From: Natrialbaceae archaeon B1-Br10_E2g27 | Lineage (GTDB): Archaea > Halobacteriota > Halobacteria > Halobacteriales > Natrialbaceae | Assembly: GCA_001563885.1 (NCBI GenBank) | Contig: LKMM01000105.1 | Coordinates: 1 to 8,020, forward strand | Direction: 5' to 3' | DNA length: 8,020 nucleotides | In this document: in pieces, positions 1 through 6,188 of the stretch | Numbering within the stretch: position 1 is the stretch's first letter | How the letters are laid out: every line of letters begins with the position of its first letter | Position numbers and translations under genes: made by a program | The notes under the pieces: generated by a model | Databases searched by the model: none | Told to the model about the DNA's origin: nothing | Seen by the model: the letters and a program-made list of their open reading frames with translations, nothing else

Positions 1-356
1 TCACGCCGATGGTCGGCTCGTTCGTCGGCAAGTACGTCGGCGATGAACTCCACGACCGGGGCTGGCACGATGCGGTCGGCCAACTCGTCGGCATAACCAT
101 CTCTTCGCCGTATGCAATCAAACGATTCCTCGCCGACAACGAGTATCCGTTTCCGTTTTTCAGCGATCCGGCAAACGAGATTGCTGAGACCTACGGCATC
201 GTCAACGACCTGGATGGCATGGACGGTATCAGCGAGCCCCGACCGGCCGTCCTCGCCCTCGAGTCGGATCTGACCGTCGCGGCCGTCTGGGTCGCACGCG
301 AGTGGCCGGATTTTCCGGAGTACGACGTCCTCGAGGCTGAGTTGGGGATCGAATAG
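1..356 (+). CDS. Redoxin (AhpC/TSA, thioredoxin-fold) protein, 3' part, no visible cysteine
   Basis: The frame is open from the left edge (first full codon at 3), so the true start lies outside the window and the ATG at 9 is probably internal. The visible protein begins Thr-Pro-Met-Val and ends at TAG 354-356. It resembles the second half of peroxiredoxins/BCP proteins: the stretch ITISSPYAIKRFLADNEYPF, then FFSDPANEIAETYGI, a proline-containing strand (EPRPAVLALES) and a terminal Val-Trp-Val strand. In active peroxiredoxins the first visible residues would read Thr-Pro-x-Cys. Here the Cys position holds Val, and no Cys occurs in any visible residue. A normal thiol peroxidase mechanism therefore seems unlikely, unless an N-terminal Cys outside the window serves. 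The gene converges on the membrane protein at 366-737 with a 9-base gap. Fold assignment is fairly firm; function is unknown. Confidence 0.8.
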   Translation, partial: TPMVGSFVGKYVGDELHDRGWHDAVGQLVGITISSPYAIKRFLADNEYPFPFFSDPANEIAETYGIVNDLDGMDGISEPRPAVLALESDLTVAAVWVAREWPDFPEYDVLEAELGIE

Positions 357-365
357 CGCCTAAGA

Positions 366-737
366 TCAGTCGTTGAATAGCCCGCCGATCGCTCCCGCAA
401 GCGCGCTCTCGAGGGCGAACACGAACGCGAGGATGACACTCGCACCGATGATGCCGAGACCGGCGATTCCGGTGATTGCACCGCCGGCCGGCCCACCCGC
501 CCAGCCGGCGATGGCGACGACGAGTCCGATCAACACGCCCACGACGATGCCGCCGAGTGCGCCCGCGAGCAGGCCATGCCAGAAGCCGCGTGCGAGGCCA
601 CCGCCAGCGATGTAGCCGGCGACGAAGCCACCGATCAATCCGGCTGCGAGCTGGCCAACGCCGGGAGCCGACAGTCCGAGTAGCCCGAGGACCGTCGCCA
701 CCAGAAATCCGAGTACCACCGCACGCCAGTTTGTCAT
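366..737 (-). CDS. Small glycine-rich integral membrane protein, DUF5518-like
   Basis: This 123-residue protein is almost entirely hydrophobic, with about four membrane segments: roughly residues 6-23, 28-46, 53-78 and 88-110. They are packed with Gly and Ala (GxxxG-type spacing such as LIGGFVAGYIAGGG). The short N-terminus is MTNWR and the tail FND. Size, the N-terminal Trp-Arg and the glycine-rich helices match haloarchaeal proteins annotated as DUF5518, for which no biochemical function is known to me. There is no recognisable catalytic or binding motif. The start at 737 is supported by a TATA-like element about 26 bases upstream. It is divergent from the amphi-Trp gene, with 99 bases between the start codons. 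The family name is from memory; the membrane nature is plain from the sequence. Confidence 0.8.
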   Translation of the reverse strand: MTNWRAVVLGFLVATVLGLLGLSAPGVGQLAAGLIGGFVAGYIAGGGLARGFWHGLLAGALGGIVVGVLIGLVVAIAGWAGGPAGGAITGIAGLGIIGASVILAFVFALESALAGAIGGLFND

Positions 738-760
738 AGCCGAGCTATGTTCTCTGGGAG

Positions 761-767
761 AATAAGC
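761..767 (-). promoter_or_regulatory. TATA-like element for the DUF5518-like gene
   Basis: The minus strand reads GCTTATT, centred about 26 bases upstream of the ATG at 737. This spacing puts the transcript start at or just before the start codon, as in haloarchaeal leaderless mRNAs. Assigned by position and composition only. Confidence 0.45.
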
Positions 768-803
768 CCGCTGTGTGCTCGAGTCGGCTGTCCAACGGGG
801 GAA

Positions 804-811
804 CTATTTTT
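804..811 (+). promoter_or_regulatory. TATA-like element for the amphi-Trp gene
   Basis: CTATTTTT stands out as an AT-rich octamer in GC-rich surroundings, about 29 bases before the ATG at 837. The spacing fits a leaderless or nearly leaderless transcript. There is no Shine-Dalgarno sequence next to the ATG, which agrees with this. Confidence 0.5.
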
Positions 812-836
812 CTAAAGCCGACGTATTCACGCGCGT

Positions 837-1202
837 ATGTCCGAGGACGATTACGACGACGAAGTCGAACTGCTCGATATCGAACTCGAACGGTCGCGTT
901 CGGACGTGGCTGCCTCGCTCCGGGCGATCGCCGACGAGTTAGAGGCCGGCGACTCGTTGACGATTGCCGTCGGCGACGAGAACGTCACCGTCGAGCCACC
1001 GGGTGAGACCCTCGAGTACGAGGTCGAACTCGAACGTGAGCCGACCGACGAGGGCGACGAGATCGAACTTGAACTCGAACTCGAGTGGATCGTCGACCGA
1101 TCCGACGCGGAGACGGCCGACGATGGCAGCGACGAGTCCGAAGACGGTGATGATGCACCCGGCGTTCACGGCGAAGACGCGGACAATATCTCGGTCGAGT
1201 AG
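837..1202 (+). CDS. Amphi-Trp domain protein with acidic tail
   Basis: This 121-residue, extremely acidic protein carries the amphi-Trp pattern. An N-terminal strand has alternating acidic and hydrophobic residues (EVELLDIELERSR, about 9-21). A helix follows (VAASLRAIADELEAG, 24-38), then strands around 41-53 and the repeated EVELERE / EIELELELEW strands ending in the signature Trp84. Residues 90-121 form a low-complexity Asp/Glu/Ser tail with no predicted fold. Amphi-Trp proteins are small, usually cytosolic, and of unknown biochemical role. At DNA level the ELELEL segment (about 1064-1085) is a short run of GAACTC-like hexamers, which could be prone to slippage. No operon partner is evident; the zinc-ribbon gene begins 59 bases downstream behind its own possible TATA element. 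Confidence 0.8.
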   Translation: MSEDDYDDEVELLDIELERSRSDVAASLRAIADELEAGDSLTIAVGDENVTVEPPGETLEYEVELEREPTDEGDEIELELELEWIVDRSDAETADDGSDESEDGDDAPGVHGEDADNISVE

Positions 1203-1230
1203 CGACCGCCGGCTTCACGCGCCGGCGAAC

Positions 1231-1238
1231 CGTTATCC
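1231..1238 (+). promoter_or_regulatory. Possible TATA-like element for the zinc-ribbon gene
   Basis: CGTTATCC lies about 27 bases before the ATG at 1262. It is weak compared with the other promoters in the window, so transcription by read-through from the amphi-Trp gene is equally possible. Confidence 0.3.
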
Positions 1239-1261
1239 GACTCGACCGAGTACTATGACTG

Positions 1262-1513
1262 ATGGGATTTTTCGAAGATCTGGGAAAGAAAGTCGGCGAG
1301 TTTACCCACGAGGCAAAACGGGCCGCGGATGAATCGACGAGCTACGCCTGTGAGAATTGTGGCGAGCGTTTTCATACCAAACACGAAACCTGTCCAAACT
1401 GTGAAAGTCAGGCAATCGTCGCCCTCGAAAAGTCACCTACCTGTTCGCCGGAAGCATCAGCGACCGATTCGCCCGAGGAGTCGACCGAGACTGCAGAGCC
1501 ACGCCGCGATTGA
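1262..1513 (+). CDS. Small zinc-ribbon protein
   Basis: This is an 83-residue protein with three parts. Residues 1-25 are a charged amphipathic segment (MGFFEDLGKKVGEF...). A four-cysteine zinc ribbon follows, with C30-x2-C33 and C44-x2-C47 separated by ten residues; it should bind one structural zinc. The tail (about 55-83) is Ser/Pro/Glu-rich, probably disordered, and has one further Cys at 61. Such single-ribbon proteins are common in haloarchaea and may be nucleic-acid or protein adaptors, but nothing here shows a specific partner. The ATG at 1262 is preferred because a TATA-like element sits at the right distance. The overlapping ATG at 1255 opens a basic, serine-rich frame lacking the cysteines. 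The stop lies only three bases from the stop of the convergent peptidase gene. Confidence 0.75.
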   Translation: MGFFEDLGKKVGEFTHEAKRAADESTSYACENCGERFHTKHETCPNCESQAIVALEKSPTCSPEASATDSPEESTETAEPRRD

Positions 1514-1516
1514 TCC

Positions 1517-2593
1517 TCACTGTGGCCACGTTTCCGCGACCCGTCGGTAGATCTCATAACACCGTTCTATCACCTCGAGAGAGACACTTTCGGTGGCGGT
1601 GTGGGCCTCGCCGGGTTCGGCCGCACCACAGACGACACACTCGGTGCCGGCGTCGGCGAGCCAGCCGGCATCGGTCGCGTGGGGTTTCGTCACCAGTTGT
1701 GGCGAACCTGACTGGGCGACGTCGGCCGCCTCGAGGACGGTCTCGGCGAAGGCGTCGTCGTCACACCGCATCGGTGGGAGGTCCTGATCGACCGACCACT
1801 CGACGCCCTCGATCGTCTCGACACGTTCGAGGGACGTCCGTTTGCCGGGGACAGTTCGTTCGTCGACGGTGATCCTACAGCGGTCGGGGACGACGTTCAT
1901 CGCCGTCCCGCCATCGATTTCGGTGACGACGACGCTTCCCTCGAGGCGGGTGCCGGCGACTTCGAGAACTGGCCGCTCGAGGTCACGGACGGTAGAGACG
2001 GCCTCTGTTGCCCGGTAGATGGCGTTCATGCCGGCGTCGGGTTCGCTCGCGTGTGACGCCTGTCCGTAGGCAGTGATCGTACTGCCTCGGCGACCCTTGT
2101 GGGCGATTGCGACATCGGTGACGCCGGGAGCGGAGTAACCGGTCGAGCCCTCGCCGACGATAGCGTAGTCGGGCCCAAACCCGTCTTCGATGGCGTGGCG
2201 GGCACCGACACCGCCGACTTCCTCGCCGACGAAACTCGCGAAAACGAGTTCGCCGGCCGGATTCACGTCCCGAAAGGCGAGCATGGCAGCGGCGACGGCT
2301 CCTTTCATATCTGCCGTGCCGCGGCCATAGAGGCGGCCGTCACCTTCGCTGATTACGTACTCGCCGTCGTCAGTTACCTGCCCTTTGCCGGGAGCGACCA
2401 CATCGTGGTGGCCAACGAGTGCAAGAGACGCCGCGTCGCTCCCACGGCTTGCGATTACGTTGCCAACGTCGTCCCGGCGAACCTCGGCGTCGGTCTCCGT
2501 TTGTAGCCAGCGCTCGATGACGTCTCCGGCGGCGGTTTCGTCTTCGTGGCTCGGCACCGACACCAACTTGCGGGTCAGGTCGACGACGGACAT
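1517..2593 (-). CDS. M20-family metallopeptidase/deacylase, ArgE/DapE-like
   Basis: From the ATG at 2593 this is a 358-residue protein, normal for the ArgE/DapE/carboxypeptidase G2 group, which hydrolyses amide bonds of N-acyl amino acids or small peptides in the cytoplasm using two zinc ions. The expected ligands are visible: H62 and D64 (GHHDVV), bridging D95 (GRGTADMKG), catalytic E124 with ligand E125 (VGEEVG), E148 (VGEGS) and H331 (GEAHTATE). The lid/dimerisation domain spans about 166-275 and includes SHAS (H181) and GGTAMNVVPD. The reading frame continues to an ATG at 2677, but that extension is Arg-rich and unlike a haloarchaeal N-terminus, so 2593 (or 2602) is the better start. No convincing TATA box precedes it. 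It lies 112 bases downstream of the second transducer gene on the same strand, and co-transcription is possible. The substrate cannot be assigned; no arg or dap neighbours are present. Confidence 0.87.
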   Translation of the reverse strand: MSVVDLTRKLVSVPSHEDETAAGDVIERWLQTETDAEVRRDDVGNVIASRGSDAASLALVGHHDVVAPGKGQVTDDGEYVISEGDGRLYGRGTADMKGAVAAAMLAFRDVNPAGELVFASFVGEEVGGVGARHAIEDGFGPDYAIVGEGSTGYSAPGVTDVAIAHKGRRGSTITAYGQASHASEPDAGMNAIYRATEAVSTVRDLERPVLEVAGTRLEGSVVVTEIDGGTAMNVVPDRCRITVDERTVPGKRTSLERVETIEGVEWSVDQDLPPMRCDDDAFAETVLEAADVAQSGSPQLVTKPHATDAGWLADAGTECVVCGAAEPGEAHTATESVSLEVIERCYEIYRRVAETWPQ

Positions 2594-2705
2594 AGCGGCC
2601 ATTGGGCTGGCAGGCTGTTGAACGCATCGTCTTCTTGAGAGTGGCTGCCGGCGAAGTGGCCTCGACGTACGGTCCAATCGACGGGAGCCAAGCGGTGTCT
2701 GGCGG

Positions 2706-4337
2706 TTACGTCACCTGTTTGTACACAGGTTCGGGCGGTTCGGGTTGATCGTTGCTCAACCGAACGACGGTATCACGAATTTCGGAGATAGATGCGGTTT
2801 GTTCTTCGCTTGCGGCGGCGAGTGACTCCGCGAGTCCAGCGAGTTGATCGGCACTCTCTGCGAGTTCCTCGACGGTATCGGCCGTCACCGTAACGCTGTG
2901 GGCCTGCTCGCTCGAGGCTGCTGTGACCTCGTCCATTCCCGACGCAGTCGCTTCGGCTGCCTCGTAAACCCGTTTGAGCGACCGTGCAGTCGTTTTGAGC
3001 TGTGTCGTGCCGTCTTCGACGCGGTCGACGACCTCATCTGCCGCTTCGACTGTTTGTTCGACATCCTCACGAATCCCCTCGATCGCCGTCTCGATCGCCG
3101 CAAGATCTGATCTGGTCTGGGTGGCAAACGACCGAACTTCGTCGGCGACGACATTCATCGTCGCGTCTTCGGATTCGGTTCGGTTCGATTCGAGTTTCGC
3201 GTTCGTCGCCAGCATCGTCGTCCGCTGGGTGAGCTCCTGGAGTCGCTCGAGAATCTGGTCGATCTCGTCCGTTCGTGCCTCGAGGTCCGCCGCTGTGTCT
3301 GCGACCTGCTCGGTCGCCGCTTCGATCGCCTCGAGATCGTCCAAGGCGTTACCTGCCGATCTCGCGCCCGCTGCGGCCAGCTGTTCGGTTCGTTCGCTCT
3401 CGGCGCTGACCGATTGGGCAACGGCTGAGACTTCTTCGACGGCTGCACTGATCTCCTGGAGTTCACCGGCGGCGCGACTGACCGCGTTTGCTTGCGTGGT
3501 GGTGTGGCTGCTGATCGCTTCGGCTTTGTTCGCGGTCGTTTCACTCACCTCGTGTAACTCATCGAGTGGGAGTTGCACGTCGGCTTCGACCTCGCGAGCG
3601 AGTTGTTGCCGTCGCTCGAGTGACTGCTCTAACCGTTTTGCATAGGAGTCGACGTAGGTTTCGACGACAACCTGCATGTCGAGATTGAGCAGCCGCAGGA
3701 CGGAAAGAACGTCCATCATGCCGTCGTCGATGGCCTCCCGAACTGTCGATTCGAAACTGTCGTCGATCGTTGGTCCGTCCGCTTCGCTACCGAATCCGAG
3801 CGCACTGGCGACACCCCCCAATCCGCTCGAGTCCTCCTGTTGGTCGTCGGCCCACTCTTCGATGGCCTCTAAAACCTGCTGCTGGACACGGGTATTTAAT
3901 TCCTCAAGGAGTAGGTTGTAGTAGACGCCGTACTGTCCGACGTAGTGTTTCAGCGGCATATCGAGCAGTTCGTGAAGCTTTCCGATCCGGGCCCGGTTGG
4001 CAAAATACGCCTGGTCGTAAGAGCCAGTCGCAAGCGACACCAAATACGCACGCTGGGTCTGTTTGAGCGACTCGACGCCCTTGGGCGATCGTTCGATGAC
4101 GTCTACGGTCTGGTCGTACTGGAGCAAATTTTCATAGAAGTCGTTTGCAATCCGTTCTTTTCTCGCACGAAAAAGCGCCTCGAGGTCGCTCAGTCGTTTT
4201 TCGTCGTCTTCGTCGAACCCAATGAACGATTTTCGCCAGGCGATCTCGTCGTCGTCTAACTCGAGTCGGTCGATACATTCCGAACCATTGATAACTGAGT
4301 TCAGTTTCCCGTGCCCGAACGTTGCTTCCGGTTGCAT
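2706..4337 (-). CDS. hemAT: Globin-coupled sensor/transducer (HemAT type), downstream copy
   Basis: This 543-residue soluble receptor has no membrane segment. Residues about 25-235 are a sensor globin. Aligned by eye to remembered B. subtilis HemAT, Y68 (FYENL) matches distal Tyr70, T94 (LKQT) matches Thr95, and H122 (RIGKLH) matches proximal His123, so haem and O2 binding are likely. An extra stretch at about 163-200 precedes the last globin helix (LLNLDMQVVVETYVDSYAKRLE). Residues about 240-530 form the coiled-coil signalling domain, with candidate methylation pairs E301/E302, E477/Q478 and E511/E512. The hairpin turn (about 371-402) keeps LATNA, R386 and VVADEVR but has TESEDATMN where receptors have AGExGxGFA, losing all three glycines. 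The tail is QPEPPEPVYKQVT. HemAT proteins mediate aerotaxis through CheA/CheW; with this tip, coupling to them is uncertain. Its start is 97 bases from the upstream copy's stop. Confidence 0.92.
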   Translation of the reverse strand: MQPEATFGHGKLNSVINGSECIDRLELDDDEIAWRKSFIGFDEDDEKRLSDLEALFRARKERIANDFYENLLQYDQTVDVIERSPKGVESLKQTQRAYLVSLATGSYDQAYFANRARIGKLHELLDMPLKHYVGQYGVYYNLLLEELNTRVQQQVLEAIEEWADDQQEDSSGLGGVASALGFGSEADGPTIDDSFESTVREAIDDGMMDVLSVLRLLNLDMQVVVETYVDSYAKRLEQSLERRQQLAREVEADVQLPLDELHEVSETTANKAEAISSHTTTQANAVSRAAGELQEISAAVEEVSAVAQSVSAESERTEQLAAAGARSAGNALDDLEAIEAATEQVADTAADLEARTDEIDQILERLQELTQRTTMLATNAKLESNRTESEDATMNVVADEVRSFATQTRSDLAAIETAIEGIREDVEQTVEAADEVVDRVEDGTTQLKTTARSLKRVYEAAEATASGMDEVTAASSEQAHSVTVTADTVEELAESADQLAGLAESLAAASEEQTASISEIRDTVVRLSNDQPEPPEPVYKQVT

Positions 4338-4363
4338 ACCTGGGAATCATTGGTTTGATTCGG

Positions 4364-4374
4364 TAAGTAAGTAC
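4364..4374 (-). promoter_or_regulatory. Possible TATA-like element for the downstream hemAT copy
   Basis: The minus strand reads GTACTTACTTA, centred about 31 bases upstream of the ATG at 4337, inside the 96-base spacer between the two transducer genes. A second AT-rich patch (TGAATATTGAT on the minus strand, near 4398-4408) lies further upstream and could be part of a terminator of the first gene or a second promoter. The element is weaker than the TATA box of the upstream copy, so read-through may also supply this gene. Confidence 0.4.
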
Positions 4375-4433
4375 CTGCAATTCAGCACGAAACTGCTATC
4401 AATATTCAAACGGTTGCCGACAAACGAAGATCG

Positions 4434-6065
4434 CTAAGCGATTCGTTCGTACACTGGTTGCTTGTCTTCGGGCTCGTCGTCGCTTAGCCGAACGACGGTC
4501 TCACGAATCTCTGCGATCGTTGCGGCCTGCTGTTCGCTTGCTGCCGCGAGTGACTCGGCGACCGCAGATAACTGATTTGCGCTTTCGGATATCTCCTCGA
4601 CGGTATCGGCGGTCACCACGACGCTTTCGGCCTGTTCGTTCGACGCGGTGGCAACCTCGTCCATCCCGGCGGCAGTCTGTCTTGCTGCGTCATGGACCGT
4701 TTCGAACGACCCGACAGTCTCTTTGACCTGTTTTGAACCCTCATCAACACGATCGACGACGTCGTTTGCTGCCTCGATCGTTACCTCGACGTCGTCGTGA
4801 ACGCCCTCCATCGCATTCTCGATCGCCGAGAGATCGGATTTCGTCTGGGTGGCGAACGACCGAACCTCCTCGGCGATGATCTCGAGGGCTGCCGTTCCGT
4901 CCCCCGTTCGGTTCGATTCGACTTTCGCATTTGTCGCCAGCAACGTCGTCCGATGGGCGAGGTCGGAAAGTTGGTCGAGAACGCGATCGATCTCGTCGGT
5001 TCGAGACTCGAGATCTTCGGCAGCCTCGGCGACCCGTTCGGTCGCCGCTTCGATCGCCTCGAGTTCGTCTAAGGCGTCGTCTGCCGACTTGGCACCGGCT
5101 GAAGCCAGCTGTTCGGCTCGTTCGCTCTGGGTGCTAACCGACTGTGCAACGGCCGAGACTTCCTCGACGGCTGCGCTGATCTCCTGGAGTTCACCGGCGG
5201 CGCGATTGACCGCGTTCGCCTGGGCGGTGGTGTGGCTGCTGATCGCTTCGGCTTTGTTCGCGGTCGTCTCGCTTACCTCGTGTAACCCATCGAGTGGCTG
5301 TTGGACGTCGGCTTCCACCTCGCGAGCGAGTTTTTGGCGCTGTTCGAGCGAGCGCTCGAGACGCTGGGCATAGGAGTCGACGTACGTTTCGACGGCGATC
5401 TGCATATCGAGGTTGAGTATTCGTAACACAGAGAGCAGATCCATCATGCCGTCGTCGATGGCGTCTCGAACCGTCGACTCGAACGCCTCGTCGATCGTCG
5501 GACCCTCGTCTTTTTCGCCGAATCCAAGCATACTGGCGACGCTTTCGATCCCCCCTTGCTCGTCGTGTTGGTCTTCGGCCCACTCTTCTATGGCCTCGAG
5601 GACCTGTTTCTGGATACGGTCGTTTAACCGATTGAAGATGAGATTGTAGTAGACGCCGTACTGTCCGACGTACTGTTTCAGCGGCATATCGAGCAGTTCG
5701 TGGAGCTTTCCGATCCGGGCCCGGTTGGCGAAGTACGCCTCATCATAGGAGCCGGTCGCAAGCGAGACCAGGTATGCACGCTGGGTCTGTTTGAGTGATT
5801 CGACGCCTTTCGGGGATCGCTCGATGACGTCTATAGCCTGGTCGTACTGCAGCAGGTTCTCGTAGAACTCCTCTGCGATCTGTTCTTGATTCGCCCGAAA
5901 GAGCGGTTCGAGATCATCCAGTCGTTTTTCATCTGTCTCGTCGAACTCGATGAACGATTTTCGCCAGGCGATCTCCTTGTCGTCTAACTCGAGGCGGGAA
6001 AGCAGTTCATCGACATCGACGAAGGCGTTCAATCCCCCATGACCGAACGTCGCTTCCGGCTGCAT
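4434..6065 (-). CDS. hemAT: Globin-coupled sensor/transducer (HemAT type), upstream copy
   Basis: Also 543 residues and collinear without gaps with the downstream copy (398 of 543 identical by hand count, about 73%). The haem-pocket residues Y68, T94 and H122 are conserved, and the block 81-140 is nearly identical (residue 131 is Gln here, His in the other). The inter-helix insert at about 163-200 is kept, including VASMLGFG and GPTIDEAFESTVR. Candidate methylation sites are E301/E302 and E477/Q478; position 512 is Gln here but Glu in the other copy. The signalling tip is again non-canonical: RTTLLATNAKVESNRT then GDGTAALE at 388-395, different from the other copy. Divergence is highest at residues 11-23, 141-190, 361-395 and 441-463. 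A clear TATA box lies about 25 bases upstream, so this gene probably heads the pair. It is divergent from the PIN-ATPase gene. Confidence 0.92.
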   Translation of the reverse strand: MQPEATFGHGGLNAFVDVDELLSRLELDDKEIAWRKSFIEFDETDEKRLDDLEPLFRANQEQIAEEFYENLLQYDQAIDVIERSPKGVESLKQTQRAYLVSLATGSYDEAYFANRARIGKLHELLDMPLKQYVGQYGVYYNLIFNRLNDRIQKQVLEAIEEWAEDQHDEQGGIESVASMLGFGEKDEGPTIDEAFESTVRDAIDDGMMDLLSVLRILNLDMQIAVETYVDSYAQRLERSLEQRQKLAREVEADVQQPLDGLHEVSETTANKAEAISSHTTAQANAVNRAAGELQEISAAVEEVSAVAQSVSTQSERAEQLASAGAKSADDALDELEAIEAATERVAEAAEDLESRTDEIDRVLDQLSDLAHRTTLLATNAKVESNRTGDGTAALEIIAEEVRSFATQTKSDLSAIENAMEGVHDDVEVTIEAANDVVDRVDEGSKQVKETVGSFETVHDAARQTAAGMDEVATASNEQAESVVVTADTVEEISESANQLSAVAESLAAASEQQAATIAEIRETVVRLSDDEPEDKQPVYERIA

Positions 6066-6085
6066 ACCTGTTCATGCTCGACGGG

Positions 6086-6094
6086 TTATATAAG
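6086..6094 (-). promoter_or_regulatory. TATA box of the upstream hemAT copy
   Basis: The minus strand reads CTTATATAA, the best TATA box in the window, centred about 25 bases from the ATG at 6065. This predicts a leaderless transcript. The purine-rich B-recognition position just upstream on the minus strand is not clear (it reads CAGTTT). It lies in the 123-base region shared with the divergent PIN-ATPase promoter. Confidence 0.7.
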
Positions 6095-6157
6095 AAACTG
6101 TGAACGATCCCACGAGACAGGAACATCGGCCGAGGACTGATCGACGCCCTCCCGCAG

Positions 6158-6165
6158 TCTTTTAC
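6158..6165 (+). promoter_or_regulatory. TATA-like element for the PIN-ATPase gene
   Basis: TCTTTTAC lies about 27 bases before the ATG at 6189, the usual leaderless spacing. The rest of the segment around it is GC-rich. Confidence 0.45.
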
Positions 6166-6188
6166 ACGCTGGGGCCGAAGCGCTCGGT

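Noticed and set aside
1207..1227. A GC-rich hairpin (7-base stem, 7-base loop) between the amphi-Trp and zinc-ribbon genes, considered as a terminator.
   Set aside because: There is no T-run after it, and archaeal termination does not rely on such hairpins. The GCCGGC arms are common in this base composition.
964..1332. A plus-strand frame of 122 codons overlapping the amphi-Trp and zinc-ribbon genes.
   Set aside because: It is a Ser/Arg/Thr-rich shadow frame without a domain, and it conflicts with two better-supported genes.
2594..2677. A 28-residue N-terminal extension of the M20 peptidase starting at the ATG at 2677.
   Set aside because: It is Arg-rich and unlike haloarchaeal proteins. 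The M20 domain aligns naturally from the Met at 2593.
2974..3645. A 223-codon plus-strand frame opposite the downstream hemAT copy, with a similar one at 4849-5373 opposite the upstream copy.
   Set aside because: Their Ser/Ala/Arg-rich translations mirror the coiled-coil codons of the transducers. Their resemblance to each other comes only from the duplication.
6070..6105. A 5-base inverted repeat (GTTCA / TGAAC) flanking the hemAT TATA box, considered as an operator.
   Set aside because: The arms do not extend beyond five matching bases, so it is likely chance.
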